From: a virus
Length of the DNA: 28,214 bases
Strand: one strand, 5' to 3'
Virus record (IMG/VR): IMGVR_UViG_3300017530_000053
Coordinates: 1 to 28,214 of that record
Made by a program: the position numbers and the translations under genes. The notes under the pieces are model-generated. The model saw only the letters and a program-made list of their open reading frames with translations. It ran no database searches and had not been told where the DNA came from. Of this stretch, positions 6,646 to 14,174 are shown piece by piece. Within the stretch, counting starts at the first letter, position 1. Each line of letters begins with the position of its first letter.

Positions 6646-7544
6646 CGCAGGGCCACTTGCCTGTAAGGCTCTAGGAGCATCTGTGCCGCATCAGGGATGA
6701 AGGGGTAGCCAGAACCACTCTCGCCCTGCGTCTTAGCACCGTAGGTGACGCTGTAGGAGCCGATCATGAAGCCGCCAACGCCGGTCACACCCTCTTCGTT
6801 CTGGCGTCGGGCCGCGATCAGTGAGGCCGTAATAATTGCCACCGCTAGCTCGATTTCCTGATCGAGCGCCACCGTAAGCAATGAGACTGCTGCGCCGGTC
6901 AGATGCGCGATGGCGACCTCGTTCATCTGTGCCGCGCGCACGACCGTCAGCGTGTTGGCCACGATGGCGTCAATCCACATAGATTCTGCGCCGATCTGGA
7001 TCACATCATTGACGGCCAAGCCGGAGGCATCAGCCACATCAACGTCCGTCTCCGAGTTGTCGAGCACCTCGGCGGTCGTCGTATTCGCCACATAGGACAC
7101 ACCAATAGGCTGTGCACCTCGTTGGCCGCCGCCCGTCTTGTACGTTAGCTCGGCTACGACCTCGGTCAGCCCCAGAGACACAAGCTCCGCCGATAGGCCC
7201 ACGGCCGTCGCCAGCGAGACTACTTCGACATAGCCGCCCTGGTTATTCGGGAACATATCAGGCGGATTGATGTCCGCCGTCTGGCCGCCTCCGATATGGA
7301 GCCGTAGCAGACGGGCCGCGTGCACTGGCAACACCGTTGGGTAGAAACGACGAGCATCCGTCCAGCGCTGGCGCTCAATCATCGTGCTGACAGCGAAGCT
7401 GCCGTGGATGTAGCTGTCGGCCATACGCGATGCTTGGCGCACATAATCTAGGATGTCGGCATCAACGATTCCGGTCAAATCCAAGCCAGTAAGATGATTA
7501 CGAAATTGCTGAGCCGTAAGATAGGCCGTACCCATGAGGGCCAT
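6642..7544 (-). CDS. Head-tail adaptor (connector) with inserted beta domain
   Basis: 300 residues. The N-terminal helices (MALMGTAYLTAQQFRNHLTGLDLTGIVDADILDYVRQASRMADSYIHG) and the C-terminal helix ending ...IPDAAQMLLEPYRQVALR fit the gp6/gp15-like adaptor family, which binds the portal ring. Between them, about residues 140-225, is an added beta domain (DVDVADASGLAVNDVIQIGAESMWIDAIVANTLTVVRA), a type of insertion often seen in phage structural proteins. Its length is greater than minimal adaptors, about 100 residues, because of this insertion. It sits between the capsid gene (plus an HNH gene) and head closure gene. Confidence 0.75.
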   Translation of the reverse strand: MALMGTAYLTAQQFRNHLTGLDLTGIVDADILDYVRQASRMADSYIHGSFAVSTMIERQRWTDARRFYPTVLPVHAARLLRLHIGGGQTADINPPDMFPNNQGGYVEVVSLATAVGLSAELVSLGLTEVVAELTYKTGGGQRGAQPIGVSYVANTTTAEVLDNSETDVDVADASGLAVNDVIQIGAESMWIDAIVANTLTVVRAAQMNEVAIAHLTGAAVSLLTVALDQEIELAVAIITASLIAARRQNEEGVTGVGGFMIGSYSVTYGAKTQGESGSGYPFIPDAAQMLLEPYRQVALR

Positions 7545-7547
7545 GAT

Positions 7548-8006
7548 TTATACCTCCACTTTCGAACGGGCTCGATAACGGCGTTGGCGTTCGGTGGCCG
7601 TATTGCGACTCACAATTCGGCGGCATTCCCGGCAATGCCGCTCGCCGTTATGGGCATAAGTATTTTCCTCGTCGAAGGGATGCCCATTAACGCACTGCGA
7701 TTTACGAGCGTTCTGGGCTGACGGACTTTCGCCACGAAGCACGTTCTCGCCTGACGTAACTGACTCAAGATGGGCATAGTTCACGCAAGCACGACTGCGG
7801 CATAGGTGATCGAGGACTAGACCCTCTGACACCGGGCCGACATAAAGCTCATACGAGAGACGGTGCGCCCGGACAGAGCCACCAAGAACCATCATATGGC
7901 CATAACCGTCAGCGTCAATCGGCCCCGTCCACAACCAGCAATCATTGTCGGCCACCTCATACTGGGCCTCGAATTGTTCCCGTAGCCGTGTGAGTAAATC
8001 GTTCAT
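7548..8006 (-). CDS. HNH homing endonuclease
   Basis: 152 residues with the same organisation as 1471-1971: CWLWTGP.DADGYG, VLDHLCRSRACVNYAHLE (HNH core), SGENVLRG..SAQNARKSQC and a C-terminal GHPFDEENTY...CRECRRI zinc motif. It lies between the capsid gene and the adaptor gene, 3 nt upstream of the latter, behind a hairpin terminator and an extended -10. Its first part is 68 bp identical to 1471-1971. Confidence 0.9.
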   Translation of the reverse strand: MNDLLTRLREQFEAQYEVADNDCWLWTGPIDADGYGHMMVLGGSVRAHRLSYELYVGPVSEGLVLDHLCRSRACVNYAHLESVTSGENVLRGESPSAQNARKSQCVNGHPFDEENTYAHNGERHCRECRRIVSRNTATERQRRYRARSKVEV

Positions 8007-8027
8007 GTTATGACCCTCCTCGCGGCC

Positions 8028-8033
8028 AGTATA
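8028..8033 (-). promoter_or_regulatory. Extended -10 promoter TGCTATACT
   Basis: Minus strand TGC TATACT directly follows the terminator hairpin and is followed by GAGGAGGG and the HNH ATG at 8006. No good -35 is seen, so it would depend on the extended -10. It could restart transcription for the HNH gene and the adaptor after the capsid terminator. Confidence 0.45.
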
Positions 8034-8039
8034 GCAAAT

Positions 8040-8066
8040 GGGGCAGGGCGTTTGATGCCCTGCCCC
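8040..8066 (-). terminator. Hairpin after the major capsid gene
   Basis: A perfect 10-bp inverted repeat (GGGGCAGGGC / GCCCTGCCCC, 7-nt loop) lies 33 nt downstream of the capsid stop. Only a short ATTT follows on the minus strand, so it may be a partial terminator or mRNA-stabilising hairpin. Confidence 0.55.
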
Positions 8067-8098
8067 ATGAGGTTTCCACTACGGCCTAGCCGCTAGGT

Positions 8099-9382
8099 TT
8101 AGGTCACACGGAGCTTGGCGGTGAAGTTCGGAACGCGGACAGCGACTCCGAACATTCCTACCAAAATGTACAACTTGGTCAGGGCACCAGTCACACCGAG
8201 CGGAAGCTCGATGACGGTCGGCGTGTCGCTACCGAGGTACGGCATCGATACAACGCTCTCGTCCAGGAGGAAGGCGTCGCTGATGCCCGCGTCGGCACCA
8301 ACCGTGTACACCGTCCAGTCAGCGCCCGGCACCTTGATGACAGGGACAACGCCGGAACCGGACAGGTTCACGCCGGTAACGTTCGGCAGACCCGGAACGA
8401 CCTCGACCCGCTCGCTCTCGATGAAGCGACGGAACGGCTGGAGTTCGTTCTCGAACTGAACGGCGTCGGCGACTCGCATCATGACGACGCTGGACATTCC
8501 GCCGAGGTTGACCGACAGGGCGTCAGCCTGATTCAGACCTTCCAGAATGGTGTCCGTACCGAGGGCGCGGATGTTCGCCGCCGGAATCGTTCGACGGAGA
8601 CCGTCGAAGGAGTTGGCGTCGTACAGTCCGTCAACCGTGTTCAGGGTGCCAGCGACGACGGTGGCGTTGCCCTGGAGGTAGGTCTGCTGTAGCTGCGCGG
8701 CGATAGCCTCGATGCCGAAGCTGATCTCCTGCTGCTCCGTGTTCCACGGCATTCCACCAGCCGTAACCGAGAGTTGCTGCTTGAGAGACGTACCGACTCG
8801 CAGGGCCAGCACAGCGATGTTGCTGGTTGCCCGCGTGTACACGCTCTGGCTGTCCGGGACGGCGGCCGTCTCAGCGATGTAGGTCGCTGCCGGTCGCGCG
8901 TCAACGCGCTGGAACGTGTGAACGAGACCATTCGCCGGAACCTTGTCCACTCGCGCGAACGCCGGGAAGCGCCGCACAAACGCCGCGTAGATCAGCGGCT
9001 CCAAGTCCTGACGGATCAGGACGTTACCGCTCACGGTGTCGATGAACTTGGCGAAGACCTCGTCATCGAGAATCTTCTGCTTAGTGTGATCGTTCGCCCA
9101 AGCCGCGAACGGGACGCCTGCGCCTTGTGCCGAGCCGTACTCAAGCTGGTCGCGGATTGCGGCCTTTAGTTGAGCCGGAGGCAGCGCGAGCGCCTTGGCT
9201 CGCACCCTTTCAATGTCCAGAGCGCGAGTGCGCTGGACACCGCGAACAGTGCCGCCCTCCTCGTGGGTTGCATCCTTGGCCGCGTCGGATGGAGACGGGG
9301 GCTGGCTCAGGCCAGCGATGCCCTTGTTGATCTCATCCAGGCGTTCAACGACGGCGTTGATGTCGAAGTCTTCGTCAGCCAT
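8099..9382 (-). CDS. Major capsid protein (HK97 fold)
   Basis: About 427 residues from MADEDFDINAVVERLDEINK; an alternative start is GTG 6 nt upstream. The N-terminal 110 residues are helical and charged, a delta-domain-like scaffold region (LDIERVRAKALALPPAQLKAAIRDQLE). The rest follows HK97-fold order: LEPLIYAAFVRRFPAFARVDKVPANGLVHTFQRVDARPAATYIAETAAVPDSQSVYTR..VALRVGTS (spine and beta strands), a long helical middle, and the terminal ..VGMFGVAVRVPNFTAKLRVT. The gene follows the protease/scaffold gene, apart from an HNH insertion, behind promoter R3 with AGAAGGAG. A separate N-terminal delta-like domain next to a full separate scaffold is worth noting. Confidence 0.85.
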   Translation of the reverse strand: MADEDFDINAVVERLDEINKGIAGLSQPPSPSDAAKDATHEEGGTVRGVQRTRALDIERVRAKALALPPAQLKAAIRDQLEYGSAQGAGVPFAAWANDHTKQKILDDEVFAKFIDTVSGNVLIRQDLEPLIYAAFVRRFPAFARVDKVPANGLVHTFQRVDARPAATYIAETAAVPDSQSVYTRATSNIAVLALRVGTSLKQQLSVTAGGMPWNTEQQEISFGIEAIAAQLQQTYLQGNATVVAGTLNTVDGLYDANSFDGLRRTIPAANIRALGTDTILEGLNQADALSVNLGGMSSVVMMRVADAVQFENELQPFRRFIESERVEVVPGLPNVTGVNLSGSGVVPVIKVPGADWTVYTVGADAGISDAFLLDESVVSMPYLGSDTPTVIELPLGVTGALTKLYILVGMFGVAVRVPNFTAKLRVT

Positions 9383-9384
9383 GA

Positions 9385-9858
9385 TCACTTACTCCTTCTG
9401 CTGGGGATCGGGCGGCGCGAAACGGGCCATCCGCTACTAACTCCATTATCTGTTGATAAGGGCCTGGCCGCAAGGCTTTGTGCCACTTCCGCTCTCTGCA
9501 CACATTCCTCATCCCACTGGCGTCGGCCAATTTCGTACTCGTACAGGATGTTATGGTTGTAGCAGCGGACATCCAGGTCTTCCAGTGATCGCTGCCCGGA
9601 GTTGATTGCTCGATAAAGAGCAGCACCAGGACTTGCACCATTTGCCCGCTCCTCATGCCCATCCCCGTTCTTGTGATTGATTACGAGTAATCGAAGATCG
9701 GATTCACCGCACATCACACATTGGCCACCCAACATTGCAAGCGCTCTGGCCTTCACATTCCTACCATATTGCCGTTGGTGCCGCTTTCTGGATTCCGGGT
9801 TATCCCGATTCCAAGCCATCGCCACTTCGCGCTTGTGGGCCAGGTCTGCGTAAGGCAT
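9385..9858 (-). CDS. HNH endonuclease inserted between protease and capsid genes
   Basis: 157 residues; its ATG overlaps the TAA stop of the protease gene. The core is LGGQCVMCGESDLRLLVINHKNGDGHEE (zinc CxxC and N-H-K-N-GDG), LYRAINSG, LDVRCYNHNILYEYE. This is a different HNH subtype from the other HNH genes here. The last 34 residues (from EVAQSLAARP) lie on a duplicated copy of the protease 3' end and on promoter R3, so this tail is probably a by-product of insertion, not a domain. The stop overlaps the ribosome site region of the capsid gene. Confidence 0.85.
   Translation of the reverse strand: MPYADLAHKREVAMAWNRDNPESRKRHQRQYGRNVKARALAMLGGQCVMCGESDLRLLVINHKNGDGHEERANGASPGAALYRAINSGQRSLEDLDVRCYNHNILYEYEIGRRQWDEECVQRAEVAQSLAARPLSTDNGVSSGWPVSRRPIPSRRSK
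9390..9489 (-). repeat. Diverged duplicate of the protease-gene 3' end (copy B)
   Basis: This segment parallels the last 92 bp of the protease gene (9858-9950). Both start GAAGTGGCACAAAGCCTTGCGG, then have 33 (here) or 34 unlike bases, then share GCGGATGGCCCGTTTCGCGCC. One frame ends RMARFAPPDPQQKE here and RMARFAPPESE there. Confidence 0.8.
9445..9489 (-). promoter_or_regulatory. Phage promoter R3 with GAAGTGGCACAAA box (capsid gene)
   Basis: Minus strand: GAAGTGGCACAAA (9489-9477), TTGCGG (9473-9468), 17 bp, GATAAT (9450-9445). It lies 63 bp upstream of the capsid ATG and inside the 3' end of the HNH frame. Confidence 0.7.
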
Positions 9859-10790
9859 TATTCACTTTCGGGTGGCGCGAAACGGGCCATCCGCTCAACG
9901 ACCCTGGCATCCAATGCCGGGTACTGTTCCGCAAGGCTTTGTGCCACTTCGCCCTCGCGCGTGGTGATGGTCTTGAGCGGAAGCTCCATCATCGCTTCGA
10001 GCACCTGCTGCATGTACTTGAGGGCCTTGTCCTGCTGTTCGACCTTCTCCTGGAGTCGCGTGTTGGCATCGGCAGTAGCCTCGGCCGAGTCGCCGATCTC
10101 CTTGACCTTGGCCGTCACGGCGTCGAGACCGTTCTGGGTGCAGGATGCCGCGTCCTTGGCAGCGATGAGGGTGTGCAAACTGGTGGCGAGATCGAACTCC
10201 TCATTCGGCTCCACGTCCTTGTCGGAGTCCAAGTTGTCCGTAATCTCATCCCAGGTATCCTCGATGAATGCCTGCCAGGACTCGATGACCTCCTTACCTT
10301 CCTTGGCACGGTTGCCCGCGCTCAGGTCGGTGTTCAGGAAAATCGGGATCAAGTTGTTGAGAGCAACGTAGAGGCCCGTGAACATCTTGTCGATGAGCGC
10401 GTCGGCTGCCTGGTCAGCGGTAACGTCGTCCTCGAAGTCACCCTTCGACTCGGACTTGTCGCCTTCCTCCTTGTTCTCGTCGGTCTCAGCCGCGTCCTCC
10501 TTGCTGTCGGACTCCTCAGACTCGTCGGAGTCATCATCGTCGTCCTTGCTGTCGGAGTCGTCGGAGTCGCCGGAGTCGTCGGAGTCGTCGTCATCCTTGT
10601 TCTCGGACTCACCCTTGGCCTCCGGCTTCTCGGCTTCGTCCTCTTCCTCCGGCTCCTTGGCCGCGGTGTCCTTCTCCTCCGGCTCCTCCTCGGAACCGTC
10701 ATCGCCCGCGTCGGCCTTGGCCTCGCCGTTCTCTGCGGTCGCGGCAGCCGCTTCCTGGGCGGCGCGCTCCTCGTCACTGATGTCAGCCAT
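9858..10790 (-). CDS. Nested capsid scaffold protein (in-frame internal start)
   Basis: Within the protease gene an in-frame ATG at 10790 (residue 399, MADISDEERAAQEAAAA) is preceded by AAGGAGG and an 8-nt spacer, a strong ribosome site in the middle of a coding region. The product would be about 310 residues: an Ala/Glu start, an acidic Asp/Ser-rich middle and a C-terminal coiled coil (TRLQEKVEQQDKALKYMQQVLEAMMEL), as in phage scaffolds. Lambda C/Nu3 is the known precedent for a scaffold nested in frame in a protease gene. Use of this start is an inference from the ribosome site. Confidence 0.65.
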   Translation of the reverse strand: MADISDEERAAQEAAAATAENGEAKADAGDDGSEEEPEEKDTAAKEPEEEDEAEKPEAKGESENKDDDDSDDSGDSDDSDSKDDDDDSDESEESDSKEDAAETDENKEEGDKSESKGDFEDDVTADQAADALIDKMFTGLYVALNNLIPIFLNTDLSAGNRAKEGKEVIESWQAFIEDTWDEITDNLDSDKDVEPNEEFDLATSLHTLIAAKDAASCTQNGLDAVTAKVKEIGDSAEATADANTRLQEKVEQQDKALKYMQQVLEAMMELPLKTITTREGEVAQSLAEQYPALDARVVERMARFAPPESE

Positions 10791-11984
10791 TTCGTTGGCC
10801 TCCTTTTCCTCCGGCCAGGTTGCCTTGTCGAATGCCGGAAGCTCGTTGGCGATGACGCTCTGCGCCATCAACGCATCTGCAATCTCTAGCTCGGAGTTGA
10901 GCCAGCCATCGTCCTTTTCGCGCTCCCACGGAGCCTTTTCGTCGAACTGCGAGTAGTGACGAGCAATGTGTGACTTCACGCGCCCCACTTCGCCCTCCGG
11001 GATATTTACTCCGCCTCGCCCGCCCTGGAGAACCACGGCGGCGGCAACAGCGCCTCGGAATACCACCACGAAACTGTCGTTCACGATGTCGTGGTGCGGC
11101 AGCTTATAGGCACCGAAGTTCTCGCGGTTTTCGGAGTCGAACCAGGCGAAACCGGTGCGGTACTTATTCCAGTTGATGGCGAACGCGAGCGGGCCACCGG
11201 CCCAAATTCGCAGCCGCTTGACAGCGGGGGCGCGTTGCCAGGCGCGATCTCGTGGGGCCTTCGCAGGGCTATGCCCACCGACGACTCCCTTACCCTCAAT
11301 CTCCAACTCCTCAAACGGAGCGGCCACGGCCTCCTTACCAACCCCAGCCGTCGCAACCAACCACGGCCGGGCCGAGATTTCGTCTTCGTCAAAATCGATG
11401 GCCCCACGCTCGAACAGGGACTTAACCGCCTCCTGCGTCCACGCGGTCTGATTGGCCGGGACGCCGACGATAGACGCCTCCAACGGGATGACGCCAGAGA
11501 TGTCGACGATTCGCTTCCCGAAATCGTCTTCGTCATCGGACTTCTCGGCCTCGGTGACGATCACGCCGACCGAGACACCGAGTCGGGTGCCGTTCAAGAC
11601 GTATTCATACGTCTGGACGGCCAGGGGGTTGCCGGTCTCGACGCGGATCACCATATCGAGATCGAGGCGACCCTCCCGCTTGACTAGCTCGGCCTTCGTG
11701 ACCACGCCGAAGACGTCCTGGGGCACCTTATAGGAATGGTTCAGGAAGATCAGCTTACCGACGAAGCCTTCCTTCATCTGCTTGAGGGCGTTCGTCGTGA
11801 AGCGGTCGGCCTCCAGATCGATGGCCGTGCTGGATGCGGTGCATAGCACCATCGGGCACTCGCCATCGCCATCGTCGTCGTGGGCCTTCATCGCCTCCGT
11901 GAACATGAAGAAGTCAGGCTGACGCACGTCCGGTGCGTAAGCCTGGCGGTCAGCCACGGCGGTTGGAGTAGTCTTCGTTGCCAT
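9858..11984 (-). CDS. Prohead protease fused to scaffold domain
   Basis: 708 residues. Residues about 1-210 match the HK97-type (S78) prohead protease pattern: FLNHSYKVPQDVFG with candidate catalytic His83, NGTRLGVSVG with candidate Ser138, and IPLEASIVGVPANQTAW. Residues about 260-380 form a second domain (WFDSENRENFGAYKLPHHDIVNDSFVVVFRGAVAAAVVLQGGRGG..HIARHYSQF..PWE) often attached to these proteases. From about 400 comes a Glu/Asp/Ser-rich region and coiled coil, the scaffold. It cleaves scaffold and capsid N-termini during head maturation. Promoter R5 precedes it. An internal start (10790) may give scaffold alone. Confidence 0.85.
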   Translation of the reverse strand: MATKTTPTAVADRQAYAPDVRQPDFFMFTEAMKAHDDDGDGECPMVLCTASSTAIDLEADRFTTNALKQMKEGFVGKLIFLNHSYKVPQDVFGVVTKAELVKREGRLDLDMVIRVETGNPLAVQTYEYVLNGTRLGVSVGVIVTEAEKSDDEDDFGKRIVDISGVIPLEASIVGVPANQTAWTQEAVKSLFERGAIDFDEDEISARPWLVATAGVGKEAVAAPFEELEIEGKGVVGGHSPAKAPRDRAWQRAPAVKRLRIWAGGPLAFAINWNKYRTGFAWFDSENRENFGAYKLPHHDIVNDSFVVVFRGAVAAAVVLQGGRGGVNIPEGEVGRVKSHIARHYSQFDEKAPWEREKDDGWLNSELEIADALMAQSVIANELPAFDKATWPEEKEANEMADISDEERAAQEAAAATAENGEAKADAGDDGSEEEPEEKDTAAKEPEEEDEAEKPEAKGESENKDDDDSDDSGDSDDSDSKDDDDDSDESEESDSKEDAAETDENKEEGDKSESKGDFEDDVTADQAADALIDKMFTGLYVALNNLIPIFLNTDLSAGNRAKEGKEVIESWQAFIEDTWDEITDNLDSDKDVEPNEEFDLATSLHTLIAAKDAASCTQNGLDAVTAKVKEIGDSAEATADANTRLQEKVEQQDKALKYMQQVLEAMMELPLKTITTREGEVAQSLAEQYPALDARVVERMARFAPPESE
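9929..9950 (-). repeat. GAAGTGGCACAAA box R4, inside the protease coding end
   Basis: The same 13-bp box and TTGCGG (9934-9929) occur here, coding EVAQSLAEQ. At the 17-bp position the hexamer is GATGCC, a poor -10. It may be a defunct promoter overwritten by coding sequence, or the parent of copy R3. Confidence 0.7.
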
Positions 11985-11998
11985 GATCGTTCTCCTTC

Positions 11999-12043
11999 AG
12001 TTTACGAGTGTAGGCCGCGTTGCGCTACGGTTTGTGCCACTTC
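11999..12043 (-). promoter_or_regulatory. Phage promoter R5 with GAAGTGGCACAAA box
   Basis: Minus strand: GAAGTGGCACAAA (12043-12031), TAGCGC (12027-12022), 17 bp, TAAACT (12004-11999), then GAAGGAGAA and the protease ATG at 11984. It starts 1 nt after the TAG stop of the portal gene. Confidence 0.65.
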
Positions 12044-12044
12044 A

Positions 12045-13604
12045 CTAATCGGGATCGTCGATTTCTTCTCCCGACTCATCGAGGTAGACTTCGTGCTCAA
12101 CGACGATGGTCTCCGGCTCGGCGGCCGCGGCCGCGCGCGCACCCGTTACGGGCGTACCGACGCTATGAGCGGCCCCGGTGCCGAGAATGAGCGGCGCAGC
12201 CTGAAATAGCCCTTCCAGGTAGCGCTTCTGCTCTTCGGTCTCGGTTGGCATCTGCCCGCCAATCATCTCCAGCGGCATCGCGCCGATTGGCGTCATGACC
12301 ATAATGATGTCGCCGCCCTCGATCGGCTCGAAGCCGTCCTCGGCACGTACCTCGTTGATCGTTCGCCACGGGAAGCCCGCGACGGCGTAGCGGTTGTAGT
12401 CCGCCTGGTCACGGGTGCTCTTGGCCGACTTCATGCGGTACTTGAACGTCAGGTTGAGGATGTTTGCCGAATGCAGCTTGCGGAAGACGTCGACGTGGTC
12501 TCGCGGATTGACATGCGTCAGGGCAACGGCCAGGCGCAGCATCGGCTGATCGATCTCGCCCGCGTAATACATCTGCTTGGCCTTGGTGCGGGCAAAGTCC
12601 GCGATCACCTTAGCGTTGATCTCCTCCTCGATCAGTCGGAGGAGCGGCTTGAGACCGCGATCCTCGCTCAACTCCTGCTGCGTCGTGGCATTAGCGCGGT
12701 TCACGTCGAAAGTGATACCCAAGTCCTGCGGGGCGATGCCGAATACGGCCGCGATCTTGCGTAGCAGGTAGACCTGCCACTGCATGTACTGCATGTCGCG
12801 GGCCGTCTGACCAAGCCTCATGAATTCCGGGTTCTTGACGCCACCGATGATGCCCATCTGCTTCTTACCCGCGACCTCGGCGTCCCAGTACATGCGGAAC
12901 GAGTCAACGGTGTGCGCGCCCACATTCTCGCCGAGGTTCAGGATGCCGTTCGGCGAATGTTGCTGCACCATGCGCTTGTTGAAGTCACGGGCCTCCAGGT
13001 CAGCGTCGATGGTGGCCTTCAGTGCCTCCAATGGCGAGAAGCCGTCCACGCGATGCGAGGTCGGGTTTGCCATCATCAGGACGATCTGCGTATCAAGCAG
13101 ATTGGAGACGAACACGTTGTTCGGCCACCACTCATAGCGCGGCTCACTGGGATCGCCGCTCCAACGTGGGCGCGTGCGAATGCTTGCGCCGTCCACCAGA
13201 TGCAGCGACGTTGGGAACCCGCCGACCGTAATCTCCTTCTCAATCACGCCCCGGTCGAGTACCAGGATGTCCTCGATCACCGGCTCGATCAATGCGCGGA
13301 AGGTCTTCTGTCGGTTGTTCGGGTGTAGGAGCATCAACTCAATGGTTGCCTGCAACTGCGGATCGAACTTGGCCTGGTCGTCGATGGGAATGACGCTCCA
13401 CGATGATTGAGAGACTTGGACGCGGCGGTGGTTGATGGCTGCACGCACCCATTCCGAGGTGTCCGCCCAATGTCGTAGCTGGGCGGCCTGCACCTTGCCG
13501 CCGGTCCGCGCCGAAGCGCGGCCGCCGAATGGGTGCACGCGATCAGGAGCCGTGACCTGCTCCTTGACCACAGTCTCGGTTGGTGCCGGGCCAACATTGA
13601 ACAT
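12045..13604 (-). CDS. Portal protein
   Basis: 519 residues. Motifs follow the phage portal family: LRHWADTSEWVRAAINHRRVQVSQSSWSVIP at the start, an aromatic wing region, DFNKRMVQQHSPNGILNLGENVG, LRKIAAVFGIAPQDLGITFDVNRANATTQQELSEDRGLKPLLRLIEEEIN, and an acidic, Ala-rich C-terminus. It forms the dodecameric ring at one vertex through which DNA is packaged. The order terminase, small genes, portal, protease, capsid is standard. The start is ATG at 13604; the gene before ends 11 nt upstream. Confidence 0.9.
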   Translation of the reverse strand: MFNVGPAPTETVVKEQVTAPDRVHPFGGRASARTGGKVQAAQLRHWADTSEWVRAAINHRRVQVSQSSWSVIPIDDQAKFDPQLQATIELMLLHPNNRQKTFRALIEPVIEDILVLDRGVIEKEITVGGFPTSLHLVDGASIRTRPRWSGDPSEPRYEWWPNNVFVSNLLDTQIVLMMANPTSHRVDGFSPLEALKATIDADLEARDFNKRMVQQHSPNGILNLGENVGAHTVDSFRMYWDAEVAGKKQMGIIGGVKNPEFMRLGQTARDMQYMQWQVYLLRKIAAVFGIAPQDLGITFDVNRANATTQQELSEDRGLKPLLRLIEEEINAKVIADFARTKAKQMYYAGEIDQPMLRLAVALTHVNPRDHVDVFRKLHSANILNLTFKYRMKSAKSTRDQADYNRYAVAGFPWRTINEVRAEDGFEPIEGGDIIMVMTPIGAMPLEMIGGQMPTETEEQKRYLEGLFQAAPLILGTGAAHSVGTPVTGARAAAAAEPETIVVEHEVYLDESGEEIDDPD

Positions 13605-13615
13605 TGAGCGTAGTC

Positions 13616-14065
13616 CTATCCAAACAACGAGGCGTCGGCCGAGTAAGCGTAGGTGGGGGCCGTCGCGCCGGTAAGCACGACTCGAATCCTGATCGCGCTA
13701 CCTAGTGGCAAGTCAACGGAGGTGTCGTCAGCAAGCGTCCCGTCAGTCGGAGTGATGACTGCGACGCCTGCCGCCTTCGGGCCGATACCAATCAGCCGCG
13801 TCGCCGTCGTAATCGGCTCGTCGGCATTGGCGAAGTGGGCGTTTGCCACGTCGGCCCACGAGCCGTCAGGGAGTTGGGTCTGGATGTAGAAGTCGACTTC
13901 GTCATCAGCGTCCGCCATGATAAGCTCCGTCACGCTCAGTTGAACAACCGCCGTGGCGAAGCCTTCGGTATCGATCTCCGGTGACGTGTCGGCCACCACC
14001 AAGTTGCCGGACGCGGCGCGGAGCAGCGCGTCCTTGACACGAAACAATCGGACTGCTTCAGCCAT
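13616..14065 (-). CDS. Conserved phage protein of unknown role (149 residues)
   Basis: MAEAVRLFRVKDALLRAASGNLVVADTSPEIDTEGFATAVVQLSVTELIMADADDEVDFYIQTQLPDGSWADVANAHFANADEPITTATRLIGIG...PLGSAIRIRVVLTGATAPTYAYSADASLFG. A beta-rich fold is likely: alternating strands and a DFYIQTQLPDGSWADVA motif found in several small phage structural proteins. It lies between the second paralogue gene and the portal gene, with GGACGGAG before the ATG. It is probably a virion protein but I cannot place it further. Confidence 0.8.
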   Translation of the reverse strand: MAEAVRLFRVKDALLRAASGNLVVADTSPEIDTEGFATAVVQLSVTELIMADADDEVDFYIQTQLPDGSWADVANAHFANADEPITTATRLIGIGPKAAGVAVITPTDGTLADDTSVDLPLGSAIRIRVVLTGATAPTYAYSADASLFG

Positions 14066-14097
14066 GTTCTACTCCGTCCTATTCCATGAAATACGAC

Positions 14098-14127
14098 AGC
14101 GGCAGCGAAATAGTCTCCGCTGCCGCT
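14098..14127 (-). terminator. Hairpin between two structural genes
   Basis: A perfect 10-bp stem (AGCGGCAGCG / CGCTGCCGCT) with a 10-nt loop lies between the paralogue gene and the next gene. On the minus strand it is followed by GTCGTATTTC, a weak U tract, so it may attenuate transcription or protect mRNA. Confidence 0.45.
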
Positions 14128-14174
14128 ATGATGCGTCGGTGATCGCTGAAACAACCACGGCGGCAGTGGGCGGC

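Noticed and set aside
9735-10889. A 384-residue plus-strand reading frame and its neighbours at 9721-10371 and 10378-10956.
   Set aside because: They lie opposite the protease/scaffold gene. The hydrophobic Leu/Val or Ser runs are the complement of the acidic repeats of the scaffold.
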